Part shown: in pieces, positions 1 to 8,577 of the stretch
Position numbering within the stretch: the first letter of the stretch is position 1
How the letters are laid out: each line of letters begins with the position of its first letter
Assembly (NCBI GenBank): GCA_016718655.1
Contig: JADKCV010000043.1
Span: 1 to 36,464, forward strand
Length of the DNA: 36,464 bases
Direction: 5' to 3'
Source of the DNA: Flavobacteriales bacterium
GTDB lineage: Bacteria > Bacteroidota > Bacteroidia > Flavobacteriales_F > PHOS-HE28
Program-made: the position numbers and the translations under genes
Notes under the pieces: generated by a model
Told to the model about the DNA's origin: nothing
The model's input: only the letters and a program-made list of their open reading frames with translations
The model's database searches: none

Positions 1-1
1 G

Positions 2-930
2 GCGTATCCCAAGCTGTTCGCTGACCTGTGGGTGTGGGGTCCGTGGTTGCGCGAGGGGGAAACGAAGTACCTGAGCGCCTTCAACCAAAAGGGGACCGGC
101 CCGGCCATTCGCGTGAGCTGGGACGGCCCGCAATACACGCCGACCAAGGGCGAAGTGACCTTCCACAAGGTGACGCCCGGCAAGCAGCCCATGCCGAAAC
201 TGAACCTGAAAGGCGCGGTCTTGATCGAGGAGCGGCTGCTCTGGGTGAACGCCACCCAACTGGGTCGTCTGCCGCCATGGATGCGCGAACGCTTGAACCG
301 CCTGCCACCCGACAGTCTGCCGCTGGCCTACACGCCGCCGGCCATGTACCGCGGCATCCCGGACAACCAGTTCGTGGGCACGCTCACGGCGCGCTCGGCA
401 TCCCGCTGGACGCACGAGGACGGCACCAAGGACCAGTTCGGCACCTTCACCTATTGGGCCGATGCGCGCCGCGCCATCCTCACCGTGGATGCGCCGCACG
501 AGAAGGGCAAGTGGACCTACATGGTGGACCTGGACCACGATGTGGCGATCGTCTCGCGCAACGAGGGTCAGAGCTACGTGATACCGAAGTTGGAGATCAC
601 CACGCTGGAAGGTGGGGGCTTGGTGGAGTTCGGCGATGGTGTCGATCTACCCTTCACCCCTACAGGCACCACGCGCAAGATCCTGGGTCGCACTTGCGAG
701 CTGCATACCACCTCTGAGCGCTACCTCTCGCACTACTGGTTCTCCGATGTCACTACACCGAACCCCATCCACGACATGGCACGTTGGATGATGCCGCGAC
801 CTTCGCAGGTGTTCAAGGACCTGATGTTCTTCGGGGTGAAGGACAGGCCGATGCCCTTCGCGGTGATGGCCACGGAGCTGACGAGCTTCGAACCCGGCAA
901 AGTGCCGCCGCCCCCGCTGGACCTGAGCGA
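2..930 (+). repeat. Paralogous tandem duplication (partner about 2309-3264)
   Basis: The protein encoded here aligns collinearly with that encoded by about 2309-3264. Shared landmarks in order are PKLFADL, YLSAF, TPGKQPMP, WMRER.NRLP, DN.FVG, YWAD.RRA, VDAPHEKG, NEG.SYVIP, CELH, LTSF.PGKVPPP. This indicates an old gene or module duplication; divergence at the DNA level is substantial, so it is not a recent repeat. Confidence 0.75.
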
Positions 931-1781
931 TCACTGGATCAAGGACCATCGTCTGGACAGTCACAAGCGGTCATCGTCCTACGGGCGGGAGACCAGGGTC
1001 GCGATGGATGGCGAAACGGTGACGGACAGCCCCGGTGAGGTGAGCGGGGACCAAGGCGGAGTGGAAGCCAGGCCCATGCCGAGGGTGGAGGCGGGCCGAG
1101 GGCGGTCGGGCAGCGGCAGGGTTCGGGGCGACCGCTCCGCCCACGCGCCCCCGAAACGCCTGCCCTCAAGGCTGGAGCGCACCATGAACCGCTTCCGTGG
1201 CACGGCCCGCTTGAAGTACCGCGTGGTGCAAGGGCGCGACACCACCGAGTGGACCGTGGACTATGCGAGCACCCACGAGCGCATGGTGATGGTGCGCACG
1301 CCGGTGAAGAACGCTGGAGCGCACACCGCCATGATCATCCACCGCAAGGCAGGCGATGAAACGCGCTACACCTTGGATCCCAGCACGGGCAATGTCGCGA
1401 TGGAACATACGGGGAAGCTGCGCACCACCCATCCACAGACCGACTTCAACCCCCTGCGGTCCTACGCACCGGACCACGAGCCAGTCAAGGTACTGGGCCG
1501 CGATTGCGAACCTGCATCCATCGGTCGGCGAACGGTCGCCCATCTGGCAGACCGAAGCGCCGGCCTCGCTGTTCCTGGACCTCTTCAGCGCGCGCAAGGG
1601 TTGGGAGGGCATCGAGGAGTACATCCAAGGAGCGCGGTTGGGGCTGGGCATGGAGGGACTACCCTTGTTCGCTGAAGGTCGCGATGAACGCATGGTGCGG
1701 ATCACCATGGAGGTGGTCTCGTTGGAGCCGGTACCGGTGGACCCTAACCTGTTCCGGATCACGAAGGATAGTTGGAAATGA
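2..1781 (+). CDS. Secreted DUF4412-like multi-module protein, 5' partial and frameshifted
   Basis: The reading frame is already open at the window edge, so signal peptide and first module lie upstream. Frame 2 covers the end of one module (FADL...TPGKQPMP), a complete second module (about nt 280-930, with ILGRTCEL and LTSFEPGKVPPPP), a GC-rich Arg/Gly/Pro linker (about 960-1170) and most of a third module with VLGRDCE. At 1511-1512 the frame breaks: removing one C gives GRDCELHPSVGERSPIW, matching the GxxCEL motif of the other modules, and translation then continues to a TGA at 1779-1781. Corrected length in the window is about 592 residues. Modules resemble DUF4412 (secreted Bacteroidota proteins of unknown function) in the GxxC and GLPL..PGK-like motifs; this is by-eye similarity. 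The stop overlaps the next, paralogous gene by ATGA. No enzymatic motif is visible. Confidence 0.7.
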
Positions 1782-4273
1782 AGTTACCGATGAACACACG
1801 ATCACTTGGGGTCCTGCTGGTCACCTGCCTGGCGTGGAGTACCGCTTGTGCGCAAGAACCAGGCCCCGACCTTACCGAGCTGCCGGGCTGGATCCACGCC
1901 GCGCTCACGGGTGATCCAGAGCCGAAAGCCGCCAAGAGCATCATCAAGCCGATGCACACCAATGCGTTCATCGGCACATGGACGCTGCGCGATAAGTACG
2001 GTCGGCGTATCCACTATTGGGGTGATCAGCATCGGTTGATCTTCCGCGAGATGCGGGACACCGTGACCACCGCGCGCATCACCGTGGTGGACCTGCAGTC
2101 CAACGTGAAGGTGAAGATGAGCCCCAGCAAGGAGATGACCCACATCACCTTGGAGGACCTGAAGCTGGAGCAGGCCGGTTATTTCTACGAGCTCTTCAAC
2201 GACACGGTGATCGCGACGGGCCGCACCGAAAACGTGATGGGCCAGACCTGTGAGGTGCTGCTCGGCGCAAACAGCAACAAGGACACCACGACCTACTACC
2301 GCACCACGGTCCACCCCAAGCTCTTCGCCGACCTGAAGGTGTGGGCCGTATGGCTGTGCCGCGAGGGGAACCTGGAATACCTCAGCGCTTTCAGCGACAG
2401 GAACGCGGGTTCGTCGTTGCGGGTGAAGTGGAAGAACCAAGGCTATTCGACCACGGCGGGCGATTGGTACTTTGAGGAGATCACGCCCGGCAAACAGCCG
2501 ATGCCCGTGCTTCCCTGGCGGCCGAACCGGATCATCGAAGAACGTTTCCTCTTCACCAACAACGCGCGGCTGGGTCGCCTGCCGGACTGGATGCGCGAGC
2601 GGATCAACCGCCTACCTGCCGTAAAGCCCCTTGTACAGAGCACGCCGCCCGCCGTGGACCGCGGCCTCCCGGACAACCGCTTCGTGGGCAACTTCACCGC
2701 ACAAACGATGACCCGCTACATCGATGAGCACAAGGACACCACGGAACAATACGCGAACTACACCTACTGGGCCGATGAACGCCGCGCGGTGATCTCGGTG
2801 GATGCACCGCATGAAAAGGGCATTACGCTCTATATGGTGGACCTGGACAACGACGTAGCTGTGGCGGCTTACAACGAAGGGCACAGCTACGTGATCCCAC
2901 GGCTGTACATCGGAACGCTGGAACGGGTGGGCATCCCCGAGCTGATGGAGGGTATCGGCATCGAGCTGGTCCCCATGGCCAGATACCGGACCATCCTGGG
3001 TGAACGCTGCGAACTCCACGTTTCAATGGAGCGCTGGGCCGGTCACTACTGGTACCCTGAACATCCCACCCCGAATCCTGTGCTGGACATGGTCCGCTGG
3101 ATGCAACCAGGCTATATCCAGTCGCATCACATGAAACACTTCGAGGACCTGCTGGCCTTCGCAGCGAAGGGCAGGCCAATGCCCTATGCGGTCAATGGTA
3201 CCTACCTCACCAGCTTCAAGCCGGGAAAGGTGCCGCCACCCGCCATGGACCTGAGCAACTACCGGGTGATGGACGAGCGTTTCCGGGACTTTGAGCAGGA
3301 GCGGCAGGAATACGAGCGGGATAAGGCACGGCAGCAGGCGATCAGCATCGACCACTGGGATGATGTGGTCGTGCCGGTCGACGAAGGGGACAGCACACCC
3401 AAAGAGACGGAGCCCGTGATCGAAGAAGCGCCATTGCCCGGGCCGCCACCGCCGGTCGTGCCAGTGTGCCCGTCGAACCTCGCCCACGACCAGGAACAGC
3501 AAGCATCCTGCTGCCTTGCTGCTGGTGGCCTTCGCCACCAGGGGAACGCGCAACCCATCGCCATCCCCGCCTGGATGCAGCCCTACTTCGCCGAAGGCAG
3601 CACCACCATCCTGCCGGCCGGGGACCGTGGACCGGTGAAGCACAACAGTTTCATCGGGAGCTACACCGCGCGGATGACCATCCACGACACCCTGGACGGC
3701 ATCACCCAGATGCTGTACCTGAGCGCCTGGCAGGACAGTACGCGGGGCGTCATGCAACTGGAACTGGTGCGCGGCCTCCCGCACACCATCTGGTTCGCGG
3801 ATATCGGCGCCAACACGGGTGTGGTGGCCAACGCCATCGGCCGCAAGGCGGTCGTGAGCGACCTGCACCGAGTGCTGCTGGTGGACCGGTTGCGCGAACC
3901 GGGCAAGATCCGGGAGTTCGCCCCGCTGCACTTGGAAGCCACCGGCCGCATCGACACCATCGCCGGAATGCCGTGTACGCAGTACGACCTGATCGAAGGG
4001 CGCGATACCATGGACACCTGGACGGCCGCGATCGCTCCTTCCCCGTTCGCTGATGGCCCGGCATGGATCCCGCTGAACGAAGGACCGCTGAAGACCTTCC
4101 GCTTGCTGTGGAAGTTCGGCGATACCGTGGTCTTCCGGTTCCAGCTGGTGCCCTTGCTCACCTTGGAACTGCTGGAATACCATCCAGGTGCAAGTACTCC
4201 ACCACGCATCGACCTCGGTCGCTACGACGTGATCCCCGTGACCGCGCTTGGGTCCACGAGCGGCCGCCCTTGA
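1778..4273 (+). CDS. Secreted three-module DUF4412-like protein
   Basis: Unknown function; predicted exported. I chose ATG 1778 because it overlaps the upstream stop as ATGA; a TTG at 1772 and an ATG at 1790 are alternatives. The N-terminus is a signal peptide (hydrophobic 10-22) ending ACAQ; a Bacteroidota-style cut before Gln is more likely than lipoprotein processing. Three related modules follow, about residues 37-242, 268-490 and 597-815. Each opens with a LPxW-type segment and an F(I/V)G strand and holds a central GxxC (MGQTCEV, LGERCEL, AGMPCTQY). A charged, proline-rich linker (about 500-590) separates modules 2 and 3. The family appears related to DUF4412. Oddity: residues about 562-588 look unlike the rest and another frame there encodes a signal-peptide-like stretch, so this may be two genes joined by indels. 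Confidence 0.75.
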   Translation: MKLPMNTRSLGVLLVTCLAWSTACAQEPGPDLTELPGWIHAALTGDPEPKAAKSIIKPMHTNAFIGTWTLRDKYGRRIHYWGDQHRLIFREMRDTVTTARITVVDLQSNVKVKMSPSKEMTHITLEDLKLEQAGYFYELFNDTVIATGRTENVMGQTCEVLLGANSNKDTTTYYRTTVHPKLFADLKVWAVWLCREGNLEYLSAFSDRNAGSSLRVKWKNQGYSTTAGDWYFEEITPGKQPMPVLPWRPNRIIEERFLFTNNARLGRLPDWMRERINRLPAVKPLVQSTPPAVDRGLPDNRFVGNFTAQTMTRYIDEHKDTTEQYANYTYWADERRAVISVDAPHEKGITLYMVDLDNDVAVAAYNEGHSYVIPRLYIGTLERVGIPELMEGIGIELVPMARYRTILGERCELHVSMERWAGHYWYPEHPTPNPVLDMVRWMQPGYIQSHHMKHFEDLLAFAAKGRPMPYAVNGTYLTSFKPGKVPPPAMDLSNYRVMDERFRDFEQERQEYERDKARQQAISIDHWDDVVVPVDEGDSTPKETEPVIEEAPLPGPPPPVVPVCPSNLAHDQEQQASCCLAAGGLRHQGNAQPIAIPAWMQPYFAEGSTTILPAGDRGPVKHNSFIGSYTARMTIHDTLDGITQMLYLSAWQDSTRGVMQLELVRGLPHTIWFADIGANTGVVANAIGRKAVVSDLHRVLLVDRLREPGKIREFAPLHLEATGRIDTIAGMPCTQYDLIEGRDTMDTWTAAIAPSPFADGPAWIPLNEGPLKTFRLLWKFGDTVVFRFQLVPLLTLELLEYHPGASTPPRIDLGRYDVIPVTALGSTSGRP

Positions 4274-4283
4274 CGTGATCCTT

Positions 4284-4291
4284 TAAATTCG
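4284..4291 (+). promoter_or_regulatory. Candidate -7 promoter element TAAATTCG
   Basis: Matches the Bacteroidota TAnnTTTG element in 7 of 8 positions and lies 21 nt before the ATG at 4313. No well-spaced -33 TTG was found. Confidence 0.4.
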
Positions 4292-4312
4292 CCACACGCC
4301 AACCCCCGTACC

Positions 4313-5086
4313 ATGAAGCGCCTCCTCCTGCCCCTGATCACCTTGTTCGCCACCGTGAACCTGCCTGCCCAAAGCATGGAAGAGCTCATGAAGAAGGCCA
4401 TGGAGCAACAGGGCGGCCAGAACAAGGTCACGGTCGAAGAGAACAAGGACCCCTTCACCCCGCTCACCTTCACCGGCAGCTACCGGATGGAGGTACACAG
4501 CTTCAAGAATGGCAGCGAAGAGAAGGACAGCCCGATGGATCTGGTGATGGCCTTCAAGTCCGATGGCATGGCCATGGTGCCGAACACGGGTACCAAAGAG
4601 GAGACGCGCATGGTGTTCGACCTGAAGGGCAAGCTGATGTACACCCTGATCACCGACGACCGAGGCCAGCGCACCGGCATCAAGATGAAGATGATGAAGG
4701 TGAACGTGGAAGGCAGCGATGAAGGACCTGCGGGCGACACCAAGGTGACGCGCACCAACGAGACCAAGGTGATCGATGGGCGTACCTGCCGCAAATACGC
4801 TTACAGCGACAACGAAGGCAGCGGCGAAGCCTGGATCGCGGAGGACCTGAAGTGGGATATGATGGCGGTGATGAAGCAGATGATGGGCGGCAAGGGCTCT
4901 GAAGGATGGCAGCAGAGCGGCATGGACGGCCTGATGATGGAGAACACCTGGACCAGCGCCGACGGCAAGGAAAAGGTCGTGATGTACACCCGCGATGTCG
5001 TGCAGGGCAAGGTCAACGAGGGTCTATTCTCCACCACGGGATATGAGATCCAGGACATGAGCGCCTTCCCGATGTTCGGGCAATGA
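4313..5086 (+). CDS. Secreted DUF4412 domain protein
   Basis: A 257-residue exported protein of unknown function. A clear signal peptide (residues 1-20, ending NLPAQ) is followed by a Met/Lys/Gln-rich helix (MEELMKKAMEQQGGQ). A single DUF4412-type domain follows, with alternating beta-strand segments, a central IDGRTCRKY motif and a short C-terminal tail. Unlike the two preceding genes it has one module and a typical length for the family. It probably has its own promoter (4284-4291). Its stop overlaps the start of the YdeI-like gene by ATGA, so the pair is likely cotranscribed. Three successive genes of related fold suggest local family expansion. Ligand or partner is not apparent; such beta-rich secreted domains could bind small hydrophobic molecules or the envelope, but that is speculation. 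Confidence 0.75.
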   Translation: MKRLLLPLITLFATVNLPAQSMEELMKKAMEQQGGQNKVTVEENKDPFTPLTFTGSYRMEVHSFKNGSEEKDSPMDLVMAFKSDGMAMVPNTGTKEETRMVFDLKGKLMYTLITDDRGQRTGIKMKMMKVNVEGSDEGPAGDTKVTRTNETKVIDGRTCRKYAYSDNEGSGEAWIAEDLKWDMMAVMKQMMGGKGSEGWQQSGMDGLMMENTWTSADGKEKVVMYTRDVVQGKVNEGLFSTTGYEIQDMSAFPMFGQ

Positions 5087-5688
5087 GCGAGACGCGCAAA
5101 CCCACGAAGTTGGATGGGCTGGAACGCGTGGAAGTGACCAGCCGTGCACAATGGCGGACGTGGTTGAAGAAACACCACACCCGGCAGACCGGCATCTGGC
5201 TCGTGTACTGGAAGAAGGGGCATTCCGACAAGCACATCGGATATGTGCCGCTCGTGGAAGAGGCCCTTTGTTTCGGTTGGATCGACAGCACGGCGCGCAG
5301 CCTGGATGCGGACCGCTCCATGCTCCACGTCTGTCCGCGCAAACCGAAGAGCGTGTGGAGCAAGGTGAACAAGGGGCATGTGGACCGGCTGATCGAGAGC
5401 AAGCGCATGATGCCTGCCGGCATGAAGGCCATCGAGGTGGCCAAGGCCAATGGTTCCTGGACCACACTCGATGCCGTGGAATCCTTGGAGATACCGGACG
5501 ACCTTGCCAATGCCCTGGCGAAGGACCGCACCGCGAAGAAGCACTTCGACGCCTTCCCCGCCAGTGCGCGCAAGTACATCCTCTACTGGATCGGCAGTGC
5601 GCGGACGGAGGGAACGCGGGCCAAGCGCATCGCCCAGGCCGTGGACCTTGCAGCGCAGAACATCCGGGCCGGGATGCAACGACCATGA
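5083..5688 (+). CDS. YdeI/OmpD-associated family protein
   Basis: A 201-residue cytoplasmic protein matching the YdeI/OmpD-associated (bacteriocin-protection) family. Recognisable features are the N-terminal WRTWLKKHH segment, GIWLVYWKKG, the highly conserved EEALCFGWIDS core (about residues 60-72), the FxPRKPKSVWSKVNK-like stretch about 85-100, and a C-terminal helical region with ARKYILYWIGSARTEGTRAKRI that is typical of the family. Biochemical function is not established in general; some members are linked to peptide or bacteriocin tolerance. The start ATG lies inside the stop of the upstream DUF4412 gene (ATGA) and the stop lies inside the start of the TIGR02757 gene (ATGA), so translation is probably coupled through the three genes. 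Confidence 0.85.
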   Translation: MSETRKPTKLDGLERVEVTSRAQWRTWLKKHHTRQTGIWLVYWKKGHSDKHIGYVPLVEEALCFGWIDSTARSLDADRSMLHVCPRKPKSVWSKVNKGHVDRLIESKRMMPAGMKAIEVAKANGSWTTLDAVESLEIPDDLANALAKDRTAKKHFDAFPASARKYILYWIGSARTEGTRAKRIAQAVDLAAQNIRAGMQRP

Positions 5689-6453
5689 ACGCACAGGCCC
5701 TGAAGGCGCTGCTGGACGAGGCCTACGAGCGCTTCGCCCATTCCGGCTTCATCGCCGAGGACCCCATCCACATCCCGCGCCGCTTCGCCCAGCGGGAGGA
5801 TGCCGAGATCATCGGCTTCCTCACCGCCACCATCGCCTGGGGTCAGCGCCGCACCATCATCGCCAACGCGAACAAGCTGGTGGCCCTCTTCGATGAGGCC
5901 CCCCTACGACTTCATCCTCCACGCCGGTCCCACCGAGCTAAAGCGCCTGGACGGCTTCGTGCACCGCACCTTCAATGGCGTTGACCTGCGCCACTTCATC
6001 CGCGGCCTGCGCCATGTGTACGCCCAGCACGGCGGGCTGGAGGAGGCCTTCCTGGAGGACGGCGAGCTGGGCGATATGGCCAGTGCGATCAGCCGTTTCA
6101 AGAGCCGCTTCTTCGAGCCGCGCCACCAGTCCCGCACCCAGAAGCACGTGGCGGACCCGATGAAAGGCAGCAATGCCAAACGGATCAACATGTACCTGCG
6201 CTGGATGGTGCGCCCCGATGACCGCGGCGTGGACCTCGGCCTGTGGAAGCACATCACACCCGCCCAGCTGATGGTGCCCCTGGATGTGCACACCGGTCGG
6301 GTGGGCCGCGAGCTAGGCCTGCTGAAACGCACACAGGACGACTGGAAGGCCGTGGAGGAGCTCACCGCAGCACTCCGTGCGTTCGACCCCAAGGACCCCG
6401 TGAAATACGACATCGCGCTGTTCGCATTGGGTGTGGAGGCGGGACGGAAATAA
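5685..6453 (+). CDS. TIGR02757/DUF2400 family protein, frameshifted
   Basis: Conserved protein of unknown function typical of Bacteroidota. The start ATG 5685 overlaps the previous stop (ATGA). The first frame encodes MNAQALKALLDEAYERF through GFLTATIAWGQRRTI to LFDEAP, then leaves the family sequence at a run of six C (5899-5904). Taking one C out joins it to the second frame, YDFILHAGPTELKRL and onward, giving an uninterrupted protein of about 255 residues, the usual family size. The conserved AxIAWGxR and MFLRWMVR-like (here MYLRWMVRPDDRGVDLGLW) segments fit the family, as does the HITPAQLMVPLDVHTGRVGRELGL region in shorter pieces. The indel sits in a homopolymer, so an assembly error is more likely than a true pseudogene. 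Confidence 0.8.
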
Positions 6454-6456
6454 GTA

Positions 6457-6517
6457 GGGGCAGGAGCAGGCGCAAGTACTTGGTCCTGCCCATGCTCCTG
6501 CCACCTGCTCCCGCCCC
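6457..6517 (+). terminator. Possible terminator hairpin
   Basis: GGGGCAGGAGCAGG (6457-6470) pairs with CCTGCTCCCGCCCC (6504-6517) over 14 bp with one G-T/C mismatch position, just after the stop at 6453. The loop is long (33 nt) and no T-tract follows, so it may stop transcription only weakly or be a simple GC-rich repeat. Confidence 0.35.
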
Positions 6518-6526
6518 TGCACCTGC

Positions 6527-6534
6527 TATCTTCG
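6527..6534 (+). promoter_or_regulatory. Candidate -7 promoter element TATCTTCG
   Basis: A 7-of-8 match to TAnnTTTG ending only 6 nt before the ATG at 6541. If used, the transcript would be nearly leaderless. Confidence 0.45.
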
Positions 6535-6540
6535 CACCCG

Positions 6541-8577
6541 ATGGCATTCGCATATCCGGCATTCCTGTGGGCCCTTGCAGCCCTGGCGATACCGGTGCTC
6601 ATCCACCTCTTCCAGCTCCGGCGGTTCAAGCGGATCGACTTCCCCAATGTGCATCTGCTCGCTGAGGTCTCGCAACAGACCCGTGCCCGGAAGAAGGTTC
6701 AGCATTGGCTGGTCCTGCTCGCACGTCTTTTGGCGGTCGCTGCCTTGGTCCTGGCCTTTGCCCAACCATACCTGGTCAGCAGTTCTTCGCGTGCGGTAGG
6801 TGAACGAGCAGTGTCCATCCACGTGGATGACAGCCATAGCATGGATGGTGAAGGGCCTCAAGGGCGAGCATTGGACGTGGCGCGCAAGGGTGCCGGGGAG
6901 GTGATCATGCAACAGGGACCCACGGCCCAGTTCCAAGTGCTCACAGGCCGGTTCGACGGTCGGGAGCAGTTGCTTGTAGGACGGGACGAAGCCCTCGAAG
7001 CCGTATCGAAAACAGCAGCAGGACCATATACCCGTTCGCTTTCCCAGGTCATGCTACGACAGCGGGAAGCCTTATCCCGCAGTGATGCTCCTGTCAAACG
7101 TGCCTATGTTCTCACCGATCTCCAACGGACCATAACCGATGTGGAAGCCTGGACGGGTGACAGTACCATCGAGACATTCATCGTACCTGTCCAGCCCGTG
7201 CCAAGGGCGAATCTGAGTATTGATTCGGTCTGGTTCCAGAGTCCTGTGCGTCGTAAAGGTCAACGAGAAACGCTGTTCGTACGCATCAGCAATCGGGGAG
7301 AGCAGGAATTGATCAATGTTCCCTTGCGGCTGAACCTGAACGGTCAGCAACGGGCCTTGGGTACGTTCACCCTCACAGGGGGTGCCACTGTGGACACCAC
7401 CCTTCGGTTCACCAACGAGCGCAGCGGCCATCACTGGGGAGAGGTGGTGCTGGACGATGCACCGATCCGCTTCGACGACCATCTTTTCGTGGCCTATACA
7501 GTGTTGGACCGATTGAACGTGCTGCTCATTGGTGGTGCGGATAGCGGTAGCGATGCGGATGTGGCCCGTGTCTTCGAGGACGACAGCACGCATTCCTTCA
7601 CTGCCATGGATCTGCGCGCGGTCGATCCTTCCGTCATCGCTGGCCAGGACTTGATCATCGTCAATGGACTGCCCGAGGTCACCAGCGGGTTGGGGCAAGC
7701 CTTGGCCGGGTTCATCGAAGCAGGTGGTTCAGTGGTCTTGTTCCCCCCAGCCAACATAGGCCCGAAAGGGCATGCCGACCTCTTCACCCGGATCGGAGCG
7801 AGTGCTACCGTTCATACCGATACGGCGACAGTGAAGGTGGACCGCATTGACCTTGAAAAGCCCTTCTACCGCGACATTTTCAGCAACATGCCGCGCAATG
7901 TGGACCTGCCACAGGCGAGAGAACGGTGGGACCTTCGCGTACCACCAGGCAGCGATGCCTTGTTACGGATGCAGGACGGCTCGGTCTACCTGTCCGGCGT
8001 TGACCGGGGCAAGGGCACCTATTACCTCTGTGGTGCACCGCTGAGCGCTGCTGGTGGCAACTTCACCCGCCATGGCCTGTTCGCTGCGACCCTGTTGCGC
8101 ATGGCCGAACTCAGTCGACCCTCTGGACCGTTGTATCATACGGTTGGCGGTTCGACCTTACTCCCGATGGAAGGATTCGATCCCGCTGCCGAACAGGTTC
8201 CCCACTTGCTCGGTCCAGAAGGCCTTGATCTCATTCCAGAGGTACGACGTATCGGTGGAACCACCCACCTGGTGCTGCATGACCAGGACCTGCCGGACGG
8301 TCCCTATGCGGTCACATTGGAAGGCGACACCGTTCGGATGGTCGCACTGAACCTGGACCGCAAGGAGAGCGACCTTGCCCTATACTCCCCGAAAGAGGTA
8401 CGCGAGGTCCTGGAGCGCAATGGTATCAAGCACGTCACGGTGCTGGAGGGCGGTAGCGACGATCTTTCGCTACGTTTGGCAGGAATGGAGCAGGGGCACA
8501 AGCTGTGGAAGTGGTTCATCGCCCTGACGCTTCTTTTCCTCCTTTCCGAGGCACTCTTGATCCGCTTCTTGCGATGA
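6541..8577 (+). CDS. BatA-like membrane protein with vWA-type region
   Basis: A 678-residue inner-membrane protein. The N-terminus is the BatA/double-transmembrane module: FLWALAALAIPVLIHLFQLR (TM1, about 5-24), the RRFKRIDFPNVHLL segment, then TM2 (about 57-77, WLVLLARLLAVAALVLAF). A von Willebrand-factor-A-like region begins with a degenerate metal site DDSHSM (96-101). A beta-rich middle, a glutamine-amidotransferase-like region (IIVNGLPEV...GGSVVLFPP, about 375-410) and a final C-terminal TM (about 655-675) follow. Family members are often linked to aerotolerance (Bat) operons, but the real role of this stand-alone type is unknown. The start fits the family N-terminus. The stop overlaps the following dihydroorotase-like gene (ATGA), a pairing I recall from other Bacteroidota. 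Confidence 0.8.
   Translation: MAFAYPAFLWALAALAIPVLIHLFQLRRFKRIDFPNVHLLAEVSQQTRARKKVQHWLVLLARLLAVAALVLAFAQPYLVSSSSRAVGERAVSIHVDDSHSMDGEGPQGRALDVARKGAGEVIMQQGPTAQFQVLTGRFDGREQLLVGRDEALEAVSKTAAGPYTRSLSQVMLRQREALSRSDAPVKRAYVLTDLQRTITDVEAWTGDSTIETFIVPVQPVPRANLSIDSVWFQSPVRRKGQRETLFVRISNRGEQELINVPLRLNLNGQQRALGTFTLTGGATVDTTLRFTNERSGHHWGEVVLDDAPIRFDDHLFVAYTVLDRLNVLLIGGADSGSDADVARVFEDDSTHSFTAMDLRAVDPSVIAGQDLIIVNGLPEVTSGLGQALAGFIEAGGSVVLFPPANIGPKGHADLFTRIGASATVHTDTATVKVDRIDLEKPFYRDIFSNMPRNVDLPQARERWDLRVPPGSDALLRMQDGSVYLSGVDRGKGTYYLCGAPLSAAGGNFTRHGLFAATLLRMAELSRPSGPLYHTVGGSTLLPMEGFDPAAEQVPHLLGPEGLDLIPEVRRIGGTTHLVLHDQDLPDGPYAVTLEGDTVRMVALNLDRKESDLALYSPKEVREVLERNGIKHVTVLEGGSDDLSLRLAGMEQGHKLWKWFIALTLLFLLSEALLIRFLR

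Noticed and set aside
1778..1860. Lipoprotein signal (STAC) in the second three-module protein
   Set aside because: The residues before Cys are a poor lipobox and ACAQE fits signal peptidase I cleavage before Gln, as in the neighbour ending PAQ.
3023..4183. 386-codon open frame on the minus strand opposite the second three-module gene
   Set aside because: It is antisense to a gene with signal peptide and conserved modules. Its translation is rich in His, Gln and Val with no family signature, as expected for the reverse of a high-GC gene.
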